The notes under the pieces were generated by a model. That model was not told where the DNA came from. It was given only the letters and a program-made list of their open reading frames with translations, and searched no databases. DNA of 64,000 nucleotides from Anaeramoeba flamelloides (taxonomy: Eukaryota > Metamonada > Anaeramoebidae). The stretch spans positions 5,077,501 to 5,141,500 of the forward strand of contig JANTQA010000008.1 in NCBI GenBank assembly GCA_027625915.1. Reading direction: 5' to 3'. The first letter of the stretch is position 1. The number at the start of each line of letters is the position of its first letter. Made by a program: the position numbers and the translations under genes. Of this stretch, positions 60,947-64,000 are shown piece after piece.

Positions 60947-63845
60947 ATGGATCCGAACCAAAGAAAACGAAAACAACAAAGCAATGCACCACCAAAAAAA
61001 CAAAAAAAAAAAAGGATGAATGAGGAAGAGGGCAATACACAAACAACAAACTTTCAACAAAAGGAGGTTAATAATCAAAACCCAGTTTCAAATAATCCAA
61101 GAAGATCGCCACTCAAAAAAAAAAAAAAAAAATCTAAAAGGATAGTCTTCCCTTTACCAACGAATGGCAAACCTGTCGATCAAAAATTAAAAAAGCCCCT
61201 CAACCAACAAAAACAAAAATTGCCAAACAATAAACAATCAAATAGTTTTAATCAAAGAAATGCTAATCAACAACAAAAACAAAAAACAACCACAAAAACA
61301 AAAACAACAACAACCACAAGCCAAAAGAATTCTTTTCAAAATACAAATGCAACCTACAACCAAAAGTATATGAGAAGATCAGTTAATGTCCCATCACGCT
61401 TTTGGGGATACATCTTCCATCAAGTAGGGTTTCGAGGCAAGTTGGGTCTCGAAGTGAATCCGTTTTCAATTGGGAATGCTTCAAAATGTCATCTCCAATT
61501 AAAAGGCACAAATGTCTCTGGGCTCTTAGCACGGTTAGTCAACGAGCCCAATAAGGGGAAATTTCTCGAGGTTCATGGTGACAAAGGACAAGTCATTTTA
61601 AATGGAAAGACAATCCAAAAGGGACACAAAATGGAAACCAAATCTGGTGATCATATCATTATTGGTGGAAACCATAAAATCGAGATCATTTTCATTACCG
61701 CAAATTTTTTCCAAACATTGTTATCAAAAAAGCCTTCACGTGCTTCTTCTTTATTAACAGCTAATCACACTGAATTGAATGCTAGTTCGAACTTAAATGG
61801 GAACCCAGATCTAAAACCTAAATCCATGTTCCAAAATAACAATATTTTTAATAATAATAATTATCAACAAATGAATAATTTAAAAAGGATACAAACCTGT
61901 GTTGAAGAGTATTTTAAAAAATTAATATCCAACGAGATTCAAAATTTTCAAAATCTCAAAAATATTCCAAATTTAAATAAATTTGAGTATCCGATCGACG
62001 AAACTTTACTCAACCATTTACTTCTTACATTTCAAGTGCACTTCACAAAAGAAATAAAAAAAAATCTTAATCTTAAAAAATTACCTCAGAACATTTCAAA
62101 TAAAATCTTATTAACGCACCCTAACGGCGCCAATTTATTTCAAAAAAAATTATGTTTACTGTTGGCCAAATATTTTAAATCACAATTTTTAACTTTTGAG
62201 CCCAAAAGAATCTTAGAAAAATTTTATTTGCAATACCGGGATCAAAAGAACATTGAAAAACAAGAAAAAAGTCTTAATATGGATAATAAAATGATTGAAA
62301 ATACGAATCAAAATAAAAGCACACATAATTTTACAAACAAAAATTTGCATTTTTCCAACCAATCAATTAATCAAATTAACAAAATTATAAATAATAAACT
62401 CAAATATACAAAAACAAATCCAAAAAAAAAAAGTATTTTTGAATTAAATAAAAATAAAAATTTTTCCATAGGCTCTCGAATTAGGTTTATTGGTCCGAAT
62501 TTTGAAAAGATGGATCAATTTTCAATTATTACAAGAGTTAAACAAAGAACAGGGCCAAAACCTGGAGCAATAGGAACAATCAAGGTTATTTTTAATCAAA
62601 ATCACAATTCTTCATTTGTTGGTGTTGAATTCGATAACGAAATTGAACAAGGCGGCAATGATTTGGGGAAAGTGTCAACCCCAAAACATGGGTTTTTTGT
62701 CAAAAAGAAAGAAATTAAATTGATAACTGATGATACAATAGATTACCATTCTTTATTAATGAATAGTTTTATCCAATATCTTATTTCGAGAAATTCCGAT
62801 TTTGATCAAGTCCCGTTTATAATTTTCTTCCCAAACATTGAAAAAACAATTTTTCATTCTTTAAGTGTTTATTATAATTTTACAAATAATTTAACCCAGA
62901 TTTCAAAAACAATTAACCCTACTGTAATAATAGCTGGGTATACGCAGAATTATGATAATTGTTTTAATAATTATGGTGATAATAATAATAATAATAATCA
63001 ACAAAATTCTCAAATATTTAAAAACCCAAATAGTAATAATTTGATTAATAATCAATCACATTTGAATCCTCAGCAGAATCAGCAATATCACAACAATAAT
63101 CTTTTAAGGAACCAGAACAAATCACCACAGCAGCAGCAACAGTTATTATCAAATCACAATAACAATGAAGGTATTACAGATGAAAGAGATTTAATTTCAG
63201 CACAAACTATTTTTTATTTATTAAACAAGTTATTTCCAAATAAAATCACAGTCAAAACACCAATTCATTCCATGCATTTAGAAAAATGGAGAGAAAGAAT
63301 TAAACATGATAATAAAATGATAATTATTGAAAAAAACATACAATTATTAAATTCATTACTTGAAGAATTTAAAGTGTCAATTCAAAATATTGATCAAAAC
63401 TTATTTTCAACTCAAATATATTCCTTATCAACAATGAAAAACATTTTTCAAACAGCCTTTCTTTTTTGTATGAGGCAATTAAAACTTGATAATAATAATA
63501 ATAATAATACAATCAACATGTTTAATGGGAAAGAAAAAAATTCAATTATTATTTCAGAAGAATCTTTGTTATATGCAATAAATTTACAAAAGCAAATTTC
63601 ACAAAAAAATGATTTTTTGGAATATAAAATAAAGATTCAAACAGATAATGAATATGAAGAAAGATTAATTAATGAAGTTATACCTCCAAACAGAATAAAC
63701 ATTAAATTTTCTGATATTGGAAATTTAAATAAAGTGAAAAAGGTATTATTAGAATACGTTATCTTGCCTTTAAAAAGACCCGAATTATTCCAAAGGGGTA
63801 ATTTAATAAAACCTTGCAAGGGAATTTTGTTATTTGGCCCACCAG
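60947..63845 (+). CDS. FHA-domain AAA+ ATPase, N-terminal part (runs off the window)
   Basis: From the ATG at 60947 (MDPNQRKRKQQ), 966 codons are visible before a donor GTTTGT at 63846. In order: a basic, Lys/Gln-rich, probably disordered nuclear-type region; an FHA domain (PFSIGNASKCHLQLKGTNVS, ILNGKTIQKG); a Gln/Asn-rich linker; and a small SH3/KOW-like module (GSRIRFIGPNF, GTIKVIF, GVEFDNE, HGFF). Then come a conserved pre-AAA region (VPFIIFFPNIEKTI, LFPNKITVKTP) and the start of the AAA domain (NIKFSDIGNLNKVKKVL, RPELFQRG, KPCKGILLFGPPG). The order matches plant FHA-AAA ATPases of the Msp1/spastin/katanin clade (Arabidopsis At4g02480 type). The intron cuts the Walker A codon right after GPP; the TGKT half and Walker B lie outside. 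As in the plant proteins, the usual FHA Arg of the GR motif is replaced. The in-vivo role is unknown to me. Confidence 0.85.
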
Positions 63846-64000
63846 GTTTGTTTTTGTTTTTTTATTTTTTTATTTTTAATTTCTGAATTTTTTATTTTTT
63901 ATTTTTATTTTTATAATTCTTTAATTTTAATAATGTTTTTTTTTCATCTTATTATTTTTTCATTCTTTAATTTTTTTCAAAAAACATTTTAAACAAATTA
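63846..64000 (+). other. Start of the next intron of the FHA-AAA gene
   Basis: It begins GTTTGTTTTTG and continues as T-rich sequence to the window edge. The same GTTTGT donor is used twice in the ANK-BTB gene. No acceptor is reached. Confidence 0.7.

Overview
This window looks like nuclear DNA from a very AT-rich protist. Every gene is eukaryotic: a 20S proteasome beta1 subunit, ribosomal protein eS28, a RalGAP alpha subunit, an FHA-AAA ATPase, and ankyrin/RCC1 proteins carrying BTB domains. Introns are GT-AG, mostly end in TAG or AAG, and run from about 90 bases to several kilobases. The BTB signature (HKF-x-L-x-ARSGLFR-x-MF) and the ANK/RCC1-BTB combinations resemble what I know from Anaeramoeba (Metamonada). 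That placement is from memory and is tentative.

Layout: 1-187 is the 3' end of an unknown + strand gene. 188-5037 is AT-rich DNA with a decayed LINE reverse transcriptase and a terminal-inverted-repeat (TIR) element. 5038-20031 (-) is a nine-exon ankyrin-tandem BTB gene with transposon-filled introns, one 7.6 kb long. 23418-23871 (+) is eS28, whose first exon supplies only the ATG. 23872-30704 is repeat-rich intergenic DNA. 30705-32787 (-) is an RCC1-tandem BTB gene. Two orphan + exons at 33156-33653 may be the N-terminus of the RalGAP gene. 40013-48912 (+) is the bulk of RalGAP alpha. 48913-53818 holds two MITEs and dispersed repeats. 53819-58752 (+) is proteasome beta1 with a 4 kb intron. 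60947-63845 (+) is the N-terminal part of an FHA-AAA ATPase that runs off the window.

These are independent housekeeping and signalling genes, not an operon or pathway island. A loose functional link is possible: BTB proteins often act as cullin-3 substrate adaptors feeding the proteasome, and RalGAP controls Ral-type GTPases. The remaining DNA is mostly old non-autonomous DNA transposons. I recognise at least ten repeat families, several of them inside introns, and one nested insertion with a matching empty site. I saw no tRNA, rRNA, CRISPR array or viral element that I could support.
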